This document shows, one piece after another, positions 1-10,484 of a stretch of DNA of 64,000 bases. Source of the stretch: Xenopus tropicalis (Eukaryota > Chordata > Amphibia > Anura > Pipidae); the NCBI RefSeq assembly GCF_000004195.4, contig NC_030681.2, positions 255,003 to 319,002 of the forward strand, in the 5' to 3' direction. The notes under the pieces were generated by a model, which had not been told where the DNA came from, ran no database searches, and worked only from the letters and a program-made list of their open reading frames with translations. Made by a program: the position numbers and the translations under genes. Within the stretch, counting starts at the first letter, position 1. Each line of letters starts with the position of its first letter.

Positions 1-129
1 ACCACACTGGTCCAATTAGAAAATGTTCCATTTACCACCACTCTTTGTACTCTATCCTTCAGCCAGTTCTCTATCCAATTACAAATATTATGTTCTAGGC
101 CAATATTGGGCCCATAGAACCTATAAGTA

Positions 130-335
130 CCCAGCAGTAGTGATGAGCGAATTGTTTCGGCAGGCATGGATTCGCAGCCAATTTCCCCATTTCACAAATT
201 GTTTCACCAAACTTCTGTGAAATATCGGCACGGAAAAATTTGTCAAGTCAAAAAAGGGCGCCGTCACGTCAAAACAGCACGTTTGCGTTTCACAAATTTT
301 TCGCCATTTCGCGAATTTTATGGCAAACATTACAT
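130..335. repeat. Dispersed Xenopus-type repeat fragment
   Basis: The stretch starts near GTGATGAGCGAAT and contains TTTCGGCAGGCATGGATTCG, followed by several short 'tttcgc/ttcacaaa' motifs. I recognise this wording from a very common interspersed repeat of Xenopus genomes. No coding potential is visible. The right side runs into the AT-rich array. Family assignment is from memory; a repeat-library search would settle it. Confidence 0.5.
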
Positions 336-2013
<1,678 letters not shown>

Positions 2014-2287
2014 AATTTTGCATGAAATCCGGAGACCTGAGAGGTTCCATGAAGCAGTTGCTGCAGGGCCTGGGGCAGGGTCAGTGGCCAAATGGGCAAA
2101 TAAATTGGGATACAAAACACTGGCATGTTCCGTCTCTATTAACGCAGTGACGCAGGGGCTGCTGGGTAATACTGAGAGCTGCCATGTGACCCAGTTGTCT
2201 CTGGCTGATACAGGTAGAGGAGGTGGGGTCACTGCAGGTCGCGCCTTTCACCCCTCCCTCCACACATTTATTTTTTATTCCTTGTAG
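2014..2287 (+). other. gnmt: gnmt intron, unique part before exon 4
   Basis: This unique sequence carries the 3' end of the intron: a T-rich tract (TTTATTTTTTATTCCTTGTAG) and the AG acceptor at 2286-2287. No other exon was found here, so the catalytic N-terminal half of gnmt lies upstream of the window. Confidence 0.7.
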
Positions 2288-2430
2288 GAGACCAGAGTGA
2301 CCACCGGTTGGCACTGCGCAATATTGCAGGGATGGTCCGGCCCGGGGGCATCTTAATCATTGATCACAGGAACTATGACTATATCCTAAGCACCGGCTGT
2401 GCCCCCCAGGGCAAGAACATTTATTACAAG
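2288..2430 (+). CDS. gnmt: gnmt exon 4 (numbered as in the six-exon mammalian gene)
   Basis: The acceptor is CTTGTAG at 2281-2287 and the donor is AAG|GTGAGT at 2431. It enters in phase 2 (the codon for Gly is completed by GA) and ends in phase 0 after GKNIYYK. It encodes the strand-helix segment with [17 protein letters not shown]. Confidence 0.93.
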
Positions 2431-3947
2431 GTGAGTGTAATTACCCCCTCCCCCAACCTACTGGCACCTCCCACTGGCTCCGCCCAACCCTTATTCTCTA
2501 TCTCTGCAGAGTGACCTGACTCAGGATATCTCCACCTCCGTCCTCTTTGTCAATAATAAGCCCCATATGGTGACTCTGGATTATACTGTGCAGGTTCCGA
2601 CATCACAGGAGGCACAGCCTGAACTGAGGTACCTACCCCCCATGTACCTACCCCCATGTACCTACCTACTCCCCATGTACCTACCTCCCATGTACCTACC
2701 CCCCATGTACCTACCTACTCCCCATGTACCTACCTACCTCCCATGTACCTACCTACCCCATGTACCTACCTACTCCCCCATGTACATACCTACCCCCATG
2801 TACCTACCTACTCCCCATGTACCTACCTACTCCCCATGTACCTAACTCACATGTACCTACCAACCCCCATGTACCTACCTACCTACCCCCCATGTACCTT
2901 CTAACCCCCATGTACCTACCTACCCCTATGTACCTACTACCCTATGTACCTACCTACTCCCCCCATGTACCTACATCCCCCCATTAACATACCTACCCCT
3001 ATATACCTACTTACCCCCCCATACCTACATACCCTCCCATGTACCTACCAAACCCCCATGTACCTACCTACCCCCATGTACCTACCCACCCCCCATACCT
3101 ACCTACTCTCCATGTACCTACCTCCCATGTACCTACCTACCCCCATGTACCTACCTACTCCCCATGTACCTACCTACCCCCTGTACCTACCTCCCATGTA
3201 CCTACCCACCCCCATGTACCTACCTACTCCCCCATGTACCTACCTACCCCCCATGTACCTACCTACTCCGCATGTACCGACCTCACATGTACCTACCAAC
3301 CCCCATGTACCTACCTACCCCATGTACCTACTTATCCCCATGTACCTACCTACCCCCATGTACCTAACTACCCCGTGTACCTACCTACCCCCATATACCT
3401 ACCTACCCTCCCATGTACCTACCCACCCCATGTAGCTACCTACCCCTATGTGCCTACATACTCCCCATGTACCTACCTACCCTCCCATGTACCTGCATAC
3501 CCTCCCATGTACCTACCCACCCCCCATGTACCTACCTACACCCCCTGTGCCTGCATACCCCCCATTTATGTACCTACCCCCATGTACCTACCTACCCCCA
3601 TGTATCTACCCACCCCCATGTACCTACCCCTCATGTACCTACATACCCCCCATTTACCTACCCCTTATGTACCTACCTAACCCCCATGTACCTACATACC
3701 CCCATGTACCTACCTACATACCCGTAGGTACTTAGCACTATGACCAGGGTAATGTTTCGCTTTCCTCTCTTGCAGCAAATTCCGCCTGTCCTATTACCCG
3801 CACCTCCTGGATCCCTTCACTGGGCTCCTGCACGAGGCATTTGGGGGGCAATGCCAACACAAGGTGTATGGGGACTTCCTGCCATATACCCCTGGCCAGG
3901 AGAGGGCCCCCTGTTACTTCATCCATGTGGCTAAAAGAACCGCCTAA
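2288..3947 (+). CDS. gnmt: Glycine N-methyltransferase, last three coding exons (partial gene)
   Basis: GNMT transfers a methyl group from S-adenosylmethionine to glycine, giving sarcosine and S-adenosylhomocysteine. It is a cytosolic tetramer that buffers methyl groups in liver and binds folate. Visible exons are 2288-2430, 2510-2628 and 3776-3947, joined by GT-AG introns with compatible phases (2, 0, 2). The deduced peptide of about 143 residues follows the C-terminal half of mammalian GNMT closely: [41 protein letters not shown], then [17 protein letters not shown] and DYTVQVP, and finally [20 protein letters not shown] and [11 protein letters not shown] before TAA. Upstream exons with the SAM-binding motif are outside the window. 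The last intron is almost wholly a minisatellite. Identity is secure from the conserved segments; expression was not assessed. Confidence 0.95.
2510..2628 (+). CDS. gnmt: gnmt exon 5
   Basis: The acceptor is TCTCTGCAG (2501-2509). The exon encodes [20 protein letters not shown] and [16 protein letters not shown] and ends in phase 2 at CTGAG|GTACCT. The donor GTACCTACC is also the first unit of the following minisatellite. Confidence 0.93.
2629..3735 (+). repeat. Intronic minisatellite of gnmt, 17-18 bp unit
   Basis: About 60 units of GTACCTACCTACCCCCAT with CT-rich variants fill the intron between the last two gnmt exons. The array starts at intron base +1, so the splice donor is itself a repeat unit. 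About 40 bases of unique sequence with the branch and pyrimidine tract remain before the acceptor at 3775. Confidence 0.95.
3776..3947 (+). CDS. gnmt: gnmt exon 6, terminal coding exon
   Basis: The acceptor is CTCTCTTGCAG (3765-3775). One base completes the Ser codon. The exon then encodes [31 protein letters not shown] and [12 protein letters not shown] and stops at TAA 3945-3947. This matches the conserved GNMT C-terminus. Confidence 0.95.
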
Positions 3948-4165
3948 TCCAGGGCAGATCCCTATGGGCCTATGGCTGTTTATATTGGAGGGGTCTCTGC
4001 TGATGTCGGGGTACAGGGGCCCTGTGTCTTTCCTATAAGGGAATTGGAATCCCCAGTGTGATTAGGGCCCACTGATGGTGGGGGCCCCGAGAATATGCGC
4101 TTTTGCGGGTGGAGGGATTCGGCAATGATTTTGTGCTTCAATCTGTGAAACTGAAATTTGGCAAA

Positions 4166-4608
4166 ACCTCTGGCCCCTTCCTGCTCCAATCACTGATCCA
4201 TTCATTCCCCCGCCCCCTTCCTGCTCCAATCACTGATCCATTCATTCCCCCGCCCCCTTCCTGCTCCAATCACTGATCCATTCATTCCCCCGCCCCCTTC
4301 CTGCTCCAATCACTGATCCATTCATTCCCCGCCCCCTTCCTGCTCCAATCACTGATCCATTCATTCCCCCGCCCCCTTCCTGCACCAATCACTGATCCAT
4401 TCTTTCCCTGCCCCCTTCCTGCACCAATCACTGATCTATTCATTCCCCCGCCCCCTTCCTGCACCAATCACTGATCCATTCATTCCCTGCCCCCTTCCTG
4501 CACCAATCACTGATCTGTTTATTCCCCCGCCCCCTTCCTGCTCCAATCACTGATCCATTCATCCCCCGCCCCCTTCCTGCTCCAATCACTGATCTATTCA
4601 TTCCACCC
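4166..4608. repeat. Minisatellite, 39-40 bp unit, about 11 copies
   Basis: Units contain CAATCACTGATCCATTCA followed by C-rich CCCCCGCCCCCTTCCTG. Two variant classes (GCTCC and GCACC) are arranged in blocks. It lies downstream of the gnmt stop codon. Confidence 0.95.
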
Positions 4609-5040
4609 CCCCCAAACTGCCAGTCATCTTGCTTTGTGGCATTCATTGGCTGCCGTTAGTTCAGTGGGACCCCCAGTAATCATAATCGGGGGGTCGGGGA
4701 GTTGCCCCCAGTCTCCATACGACTATGTATAAGGATTTCTATAGACTGGGGGGGTATATGCCAATCTGTGTGACTGTATGTGGCACCGTGCCCCCCACTT
4801 TGGCCCCCAGGAAAAGTGCGGACCCCCACTGGCTGCTATTGGCTAAACAGTGGCACTTTATGGCCGTGACCTTGAATGGGTGTGGTCAAAGGTTGAGGGG
4901 CCAAAAAGTGGGTGTGGCCTAAATACGAAATAGTCTGACAATCTGTACTTTTCTAGTTGCCCCTAGATTGGTACCTTAGTGTAACATGGAATTAGTGGCC
5001 TTCCCCACGTGTGTCAGTACGGGGGTATCTGTGGCCTTAC

Positions 5041-5481
5041 TGCCCCAGTCTGTATGTCTCTGCCCCAGTCTGTATGTCTCTGCCCTGGTCTGTGTGTCTC
5101 TGCCCCGGTCTGTGTGTCTCCGCCCCAGTCTGTGTGTCTCCGCCCCGGTCTGTGTGTCTCCGCCCCGGTCTGCGTGTCTCCGCCCCGGTCTGCATGTCTC
5201 TGCCCCGGTCTGTATGTCTCTGCCCCGGTCTGCGTGTCTCCGCCCCGGTCTGCATGTCTCTGCCCCGGTCTGTATGTCTCTGCCCCGGTCTGCATGTCTC
5301 TGCCCCGGTCTGCATGTCTCCGACCCGGTCTGTATGTCTCCGCCCCGGTCTGTATGTCTCTGCCCCGGTCTGTATGTCTCTGCCCCGGTCTGCATGTCTC
5401 CGCCCCGGTCTGCATGTCTCTGCCCCGGTCTGCATGTCTCCGCCCCGGTCTGCATGTCTCTGCCCCGGTCTGCATGTCTCT
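5041..5481. repeat. Minisatellite, 20 bp unit, about 22 copies
   Basis: The unit is TCTGCATGTCTCTGCCCCGG with TA/TG/CG and TCT/TCC variants. The unit has no stop codon on either strand, which explains long Cys/Pro/Ser-rich or Arg/His/Thr-rich open frames across it; these are not genes. Confidence 0.96.
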
Positions 5482-5597
5482 CTGTATAAGGCTACACACT
5501 GGGTACATGTGACACACGGGGACACGTATTGTACATATATGTTACACGCTAAACCAAAGCTGTACATTAAATTGCAGAATTTATACAATTAATTGGA

Positions 5598-5603
5598 AAT
5601 AAA
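5598..5603 (+). terminator. gnmt: AATAAA polyadenylation signal, candidate for gnmt
   Basis: The hexamer is followed by a TG/T-rich element at about 5615-5640. It is the first canonical signal after the gnmt stop codon. Confidence 0.45.
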
Positions 5604-5629
5604 TCATCACAACAATGATCTCTGTGTCT

Positions 5630-5815
5630 TTGTCTCTCATTGGTCACTTCCCGGCGTTTCCAATAACCGTTATTTCTGATCTTTCAAACCACTGCCTGGT
5701 TGTTAGGTTAAATATGACCCTAGCAACCTGTTAGCTGCTGAAATTCCAAAGCGCAGAGCCGCTGAACCAACTGCAATTTAAAGGGGAACAAGTCCTTGAA
5801 GCCCAGAGACTGTTT
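5630..5815. repeat. Dispersed Xenopus repeat fragment (shared with 48300-48602)
   Basis: The segment ACCACTGCCTGGTTGTTAGG, then GACCCTAGCAACCTG and GCTGCTGAAATTCCA, is repeated with few changes at about 48536-48600. Both belong to a very abundant Xenopus dispersed repeat that I recognise. The copy here is a fragment. It ends before the transposon at 5863. Confidence 0.65.
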
Positions 5816-6144
5816 GGCTGCTGGATACAAACAGGTCAGGACTGAGATATATAATAAGTACACATACCTCCCAACATTTGAAAAATGAAAAGAGGGACAA
5901 AAAGATTTGGTGCGCGCAGCGCGGCAATTTTTTTTGACCATGCCCCCTTTTGTGGTCACGCCCCAATTACCACACCCCATTTTAAAAAAAATACCCCTTT
6001 TATATAGATCAAATGGCGGGAGCAGACGAAAATGTGCTATACCCTCATACTGAATGACCTAAGAAAAACAATATAGCAACTCCTACATTAAAATACAAAT
6101 ATAGAGAGAAGGCAGTCAGTTATAACTAAGTACCAGTTTTTCCC

Positions 6145-7080
6145 CCCCATACACAGTACCCCCATACACAGTAGCCCGCCCCATACACAGTAGCCCGCCC
6201 CATACACAGTAGCCCGCCCCATACACAGTAGCCCCCCATACACAGTAGCCCCCCCATACACAGTAGCCCCCCATACACAGTAGCCCCCCCATACACAGCA
6301 GCCCCCCCATACACAGTAGCCCCCCATACACAGTAGCCCCATATACACAGCAGCCCCCCATACACAGCAGCCCCCCCATACACAGTAGCCCGCCCATACA
6401 CAGTAGCCCCCCATACACAGTAGCCCCATATACACAGCAGCCCCCCCATACACAGCAGCCCCCCCATACACAGTAGCCCCCCCATACACAGCAGCCCCCC
6501 CATACACAGTAGCCCCCCCATACACAGCAGCCCCCCATACACAGTAACCCCCATACACAGTAGCCTCCCATACACAGTAGCCCCCCATACACAGCAGCCC
6601 CCCATACACAGTAACCCCCATACACAGCAGCCTCCCATACACAGCAGCCCCCCATACACAGTAACCCCCATACACAGTAGCCTCCCATACACAGTAGCCC
6701 CCCATACACAGTAGCCCCATATACACAGCAGCCCCCCCATACACAGCAGCCCCCCCATACACAGTAGCCCGCCCATACACAGCAGCCCCCCATACACAGT
6801 AACCCCCATACACAGTAGCCCCCCATACACAGTAGCCCCCCATACACAGTGTCCCTATACACAGTAGCCCCCCAATACACAGTGCCCCCAATACACAGTG
6901 TCCCCCTATCACAGTACCCCCCTATACACAGTGTCCCCCTATCACAGTAGCCCCCTATACACAGTAGCCCCCTATACACAGTAGCCCCCTATCACAGTAG
7001 CCCCCTATACACAGTAGCCCCCTATACACAGTAGCCCCCTATCAAAGTAGCCCCCTATACACAGTGTCCCCCTATCACAG
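6145..7080. repeat. Minisatellite inside the transposon, 16-17 bp unit
   Basis: About 55 units of CCCCCATACACAGTAG with variants (CAGCAG, CAGTGTCC, ATATACAC). It lies wholly between the two ends of the transposon, so it expanded from transposon sequence or was captured by it. Confidence 0.95.
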
Positions 7081-7106
7081 TACCTCCCATAGGCGCTCCG
7101 CCTTCT

Positions 7107-7254
7107 TCTGTGGCTTCGTTATGCCTCTCCTTGCGCTGCGCGACAGGCCCGTTTATAAGGTTGCGCCCCCTGCGTAATGACGTCACACCCACAGGCGCAA
7201 CCTTATAAACGGGCCTGTCGCGCAGCGCAAGGAGAGGCATAACGAAGCCACAGA
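7107..7254. repeat. Perfect 61-bp inverted repeat with 26-base loop
   Basis: The arm 7107-7167 begins TCTGTGGCTTCGTTATGCCT and the arm 7194-7254 is its exact reverse complement by my base-by-base reading. Two further shorter hairpins follow: TCCGGCACAGC with GCTGTGCCGGA at about 7269-7300, and TAGTTCCATGAATG with CATTCATGGAACTA at about 7301-7344. Confidence 0.93.
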
Positions 7255-7418
7255 CGAAGCGTGAACATCCGGCACAGCAAGCGCATCCCGCTGTGCCGGA
7301 TAGTTCCATGAATGTTCCACAATGCGGGACATTCATGGAACTATCCGGGACAGCGGGACGCGCCATAAAAAGCGGGACTGTCCCGCGAAAAGCGGGACAG
7401 TTGGGGGGTATGAGTACA

Positions 7419-7756
7419 CAGGGGCCCAAACAGCCCCCCCACATACAGTGACTGTCTATGAACCTACAGACTGCCGGTCTGGGCTGTTTGGGGTGAGATT
7501 TCCAGTCCCTTGGTCGGTGCCGAGATAAAAACAGGGCAGGTCTCCTACAGGCACCGATACAAACAGCCCGGAGTCTGTGGGTTCAACAGGTACAAAACAT
7601 CATTCCCAGACTGGCCAGGTGGGGGCAGGGGTACAAAGTCTGGGCTCAGTGGGGCTGAGTTGGTGCAGGGATTCAAACAGAACAACCCCCAATTCTAGAG
7701 CCCCATGTGGAAGAGTGATACAAACAGGACTGGTCTCCTTCAGTCCCATGCTGGCA
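7419..7756. other. Mostly unique sequence grading into the next array
   Basis: I see no gene here. Degenerate relatives of the following repeat (ggTACAAACAG-like motifs) appear from about 7550 on, so this may be an old decayed flank of the 52-bp array. Confidence 0.5.
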
Positions 7757-8895
7757 CAGGGATACTAACAGGACAGTCGCCAGTCAGTCCCATATTCCCA
7801 TACTGGCACAGGGATACTAACAGGACAGTCGCCAGTCAGTCCCATATTCCCATGCTGGCACAGGGATACTAACAGGACAGTCGCCAGTCAGTCCCATATT
7901 CCCATGCTGGCACAGGGATACTAACAAGACAGTCGCCAGTCAGTCCCATATTCCCATGCTGGCACAGGGATACTAACAGGACAGTCGCCAGTCAGTCCCA
8001 TATTCCCATGATGGCACAGGGATACTAACAGGACAGTCGCCAGTCAGTCCCATATTCCCATGCTGGCACAGGGATACTAACAGGACAGTCGCCAGTCAGT
8101 CCCATATTCCCATGCTGGCACAGGGATACTAACAAGACAGTCGCCAGTCAGTCCCATATTCCCATGCTGGCACAGGGATACTAACAGGACAGTCGCCAGT
8201 CAGTCCCATATTCCCATGCTGGCACAGGGATACTAACAGGACAGTCGCCAGTCAGTCCCATATTCCCATGCTGGCACAGGGATACTAACAGGACAGTCGC
8301 CAGTCAGTCCCATATTCCCATGCTGGCACAGGGATACTAACAAGACAGTCGCCAGTCAGTCCCATATTCCCATGCTGGCACAGGGATACTAACAGGACAG
8401 TCGCCAGTCAGTCCCATATTCCCATGATGGCACAGGGATACTAACAGGACAGTCGCCAGTCAGTCCCATATTCCCATGCTGGCACAGGGATACTAACAGG
8501 ACAGTCGCCAGTCAGTCCCATATTCCCATGCTGGCACAGGGATACTAACAAGACAGTCGCCAGTCAGTCCCATATTCCCATGCTGGCACAGGGATACTAA
8601 CAGGACAGTCGCCAGTCAGTCCCATATTCCCATGCTGGCACAGGGATACTAACAGGACAGTCGCCAGTCAGTCCCATATTCCCATGCTGGCACAGGGATA
8701 CTAACAGGACAGTCGCCAGTCAGTCCCATATTCCCATGCTGGCACAGGGATACTAACAAGACAGTCGCCAGTCAGTCCCATATTCCCATGCTGGCACAGG
8801 GATACTAACAGGACAGTCGCCAGTCAGTCCCATATTCCCATGCTGGCACAGGGATACTAACAGGACAGTCGCCAGTCAGTCCCATATTCCCATGC
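7757..8895. repeat. Minisatellite, 52 bp unit, with 208-bp higher-order period
   Basis: About 22 near-identical units contain GGATACTAACAGGACAGTCG and CCAGTCAGTCCCATATTCCC. The variant AACAAGACAG recurs at about 7923, 8132, 8340, 8548 and 8757, every 208-209 bases. The variant CATGATGGC recurs at about 8009 and 8425. This shows a four-unit higher-order repeat and recent homogenisation. Confidence 0.96.
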
Positions 8896-9830
8896 TGGCA
8901 CAGGGGTACAAACAGGACAGGCACCTCGGCTTAGGAAAGGGATACAAACAGGACAGGCACCAGTCAGTCCCGTAGCCCCATGCTGGCACAGGGGTACAAA
9001 CAGGACAGGCACCGGTCAATCCCACAGTCCCATGCTGGCACAGGGGTACAAAAACAGGACAGGCACCGGTCAGTCCCACAGCCCCATGCTGGCATAGGGG
9101 TACAAAAACAGGACAGGCACCAGTCAGTCCCACAGTCCCATGCTGGCACAGGGGTACAAACAGGGCAGGCACCGGTCAGTCCCACAGCCCCATGCTGGCA
9201 CAGGGGTACAAAAACAGGACAGGCACCAGTCAGTCCCACAGCCCCATGCTGGCACAGGGGTACAAAAACAGGACAGGCACCAGTCAGTCCCACAGCCCCA
9301 TGCTGGCACAGGGGTACAAAAACAGGACAGGCACCAGTCAGTCCCACAGCCCCATGCTGGCACAGGGGTACAAAAACAGGACAGGCACCAGTCAGTCCCA
9401 CAGCCCCATGCTGGCACAGGGGTACAAACAGGGCAGGCACCGGTCAGTCCCACAGCCCCATGCTGGCACAGGGGTACAAACAGGGCAGGCACCGGTCAGT
9501 CCCACAGCCCCATGCTGGCACAGGGGTACAAACAGGGCAGGCACCGGTCAATCCCATGCTGGCACAGGGGTACAAACAGGGCAGGCACCGGTCAGTCCCA
9601 TGCTGGCACAGGGGTACAAACAGGGCAGGCACCGGTCAGTCCCACAGCCCCATGCTGGCACAGGGGTACAAACAGGGCAGGCACTGGTCAGTCCCACAGC
9701 CCCATGCTGGCACAGGGGTACAAACAGGGCAGGCACCGGTCAGTCCCACAGCCCCATGCTGGCACAGGGGTACAAACAGGGCAGGCACCGGTCAATCCCA
9801 TGCTGGCACAGGGGTACAATCAGGACAGGT
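8896..9830. repeat. Related minisatellite, about 53 bp unit
   Basis: Units contain GGCACAGGGGTACAAACAGG and CACCGGTCAGTCCCACAGCC. It is a diverged continuation of the 52-bp array on its left; a shortened unit lacking the CACAGCC part occurs at 9541-9600 and 9781-9815. Open frames on both strands are low-complexity. Confidence 0.95.
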
Positions 9831-9895
9831 CTCCCTCAGACCCTAGGCCAGGGAATTGCAGAGGCTGCTGGGCACAAGGGGGGAGAGGCGGCTGA

Positions 9896-10037
9896 GGGCG
9901 TTGTGCTGAGTGGACAGGCCTGGCCGGGGTCCTGACCTTGCTCTTTGTGCTGCTGAAGCTTCTAGTGACAGGGAAGAGGGATGAGGCTCATAGGGGAAGA
10001 GCACAGAGAGCAGAATCCCAATGTGTGGCTCCAATTG
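9896..10037 (+). other. Exon-like island with hydrophobic segment (unassigned)
   Basis: After a TGA at 9893-9895 a frame stays open to a good donor, ATTG|GTGAGTAA, at 10037/10038. It encodes a hydrophobic stretch, GLAGVLTLLFVLLKLLVTGK, followed by a charged tail (RDEAHRGRAQRAESQ). It could be a membrane-spanning exon, but no convincing acceptor or upstream exon is visible and I recognise no family. The phase at the end (1) fits the island at 18676. This could be chance in GC-rich DNA. Confidence 0.2.
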
Positions 10038-10484
10038 GTGAGTAACTGCGGCTGCAACTCTCCGTCTGTCTGTCCGTCTGTCTGTCCGTCCGTCTGTCTG
10101 TTCCCCATTCATTCCCAGAGACACGGGTATGGAGAGGCCCTGGGCCTTATCTCAGTATAATAATAATAATGCCACCTTCCAGGGCCTTAACCCATTCTGC
10201 GCTGGCACTGGGTCTGTGGGCAGTAACTTGGGGCTTGATGGGAAATCTGGAGACTGATGGGAAAAGGCTGAGACGCAAACTGTGTGATGAAAGGAGAAGG
10301 CGAAGGAGGGGAGGAATGGGTTAATACAGGGGCATTTCCAATTTCTCACCGGTAGGGTAAAATGGCAGTTTATTGTGCTGAGTGTATAGAGTGGGACTAG
10401 AGGCCAAAATGCAGAGAATAAGGGCAAATTATTGTTTCCCAACTTCTGTGGAGATAAAATATTTGTGACAGAGAAACATCATGT
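10038..10484. other. Unique intergenic sequence with a short CTGT repeat
   Basis: A tract of CTGTCTGTCCGTC units is at about 10062-10101. The rest is unique, and no coding exon is supported. Confidence 0.6.

Larger units (their letters stand above)
3948..5620 (+). other. gnmt: Likely gnmt 3' untranslated region and transcript end
   Basis: No AATAAA occurs between the stop codon and 5598, where GGAAATAAATC gives a hexamer at 5598-5603. A GT/T-rich stretch (TCTGTGTCTTTGTCTC) follows within 30 bases, as expected for a polyadenylation site. If this is the real end, the 3' region holds two minisatellites (4166-4608, 5041-5481). Mammalian GNMT 3' regions are short, so an earlier non-canonical site is possible. 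Confidence 0.4.
5863..7412. mobile_element. Non-autonomous DNA transposon with internal array and palindromes
   Basis: The ends are inverted: CATACCTCCCAAC at 5863-5875 and GTTGGGGGGTATG at 7400-7412 (12 of 13 match). They are flanked by the direct repeat AGTACA at 5857-5862 and 7413-7418, read as a 6-bp target duplication. Inside are a GC-box-like segment with GTGCGCGCAGCGCGG, a 16-bp minisatellite (6145-7080) and a perfect 61-bp inverted repeat (7107-7254). No transposase frame is present. The superfamily is not determined from the ends; related sequence is common in Xenopus as far as I recall. Confidence 0.7.

Noticed and set aside
6088..6979. Gly/Tyr/Cys-rich frames (YCVWGGLLCMGG)
   Set aside because: They are translations of the 16-bp array inside a transposon; keratin-associated-like appearance is fortuitous.
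7757..8895. CRISPR-like array
   Set aside because: The repeats are directly adjacent with no unique spacers, and the setting is a vertebrate nuclear genome.
8964..9935. Open frames such as QDRHQSVPQPHAGTGV and CTPVPAWGCGTDWC repeats
   Set aside because: They are translations of the 53-bp minisatellite in several frames and on both strands.
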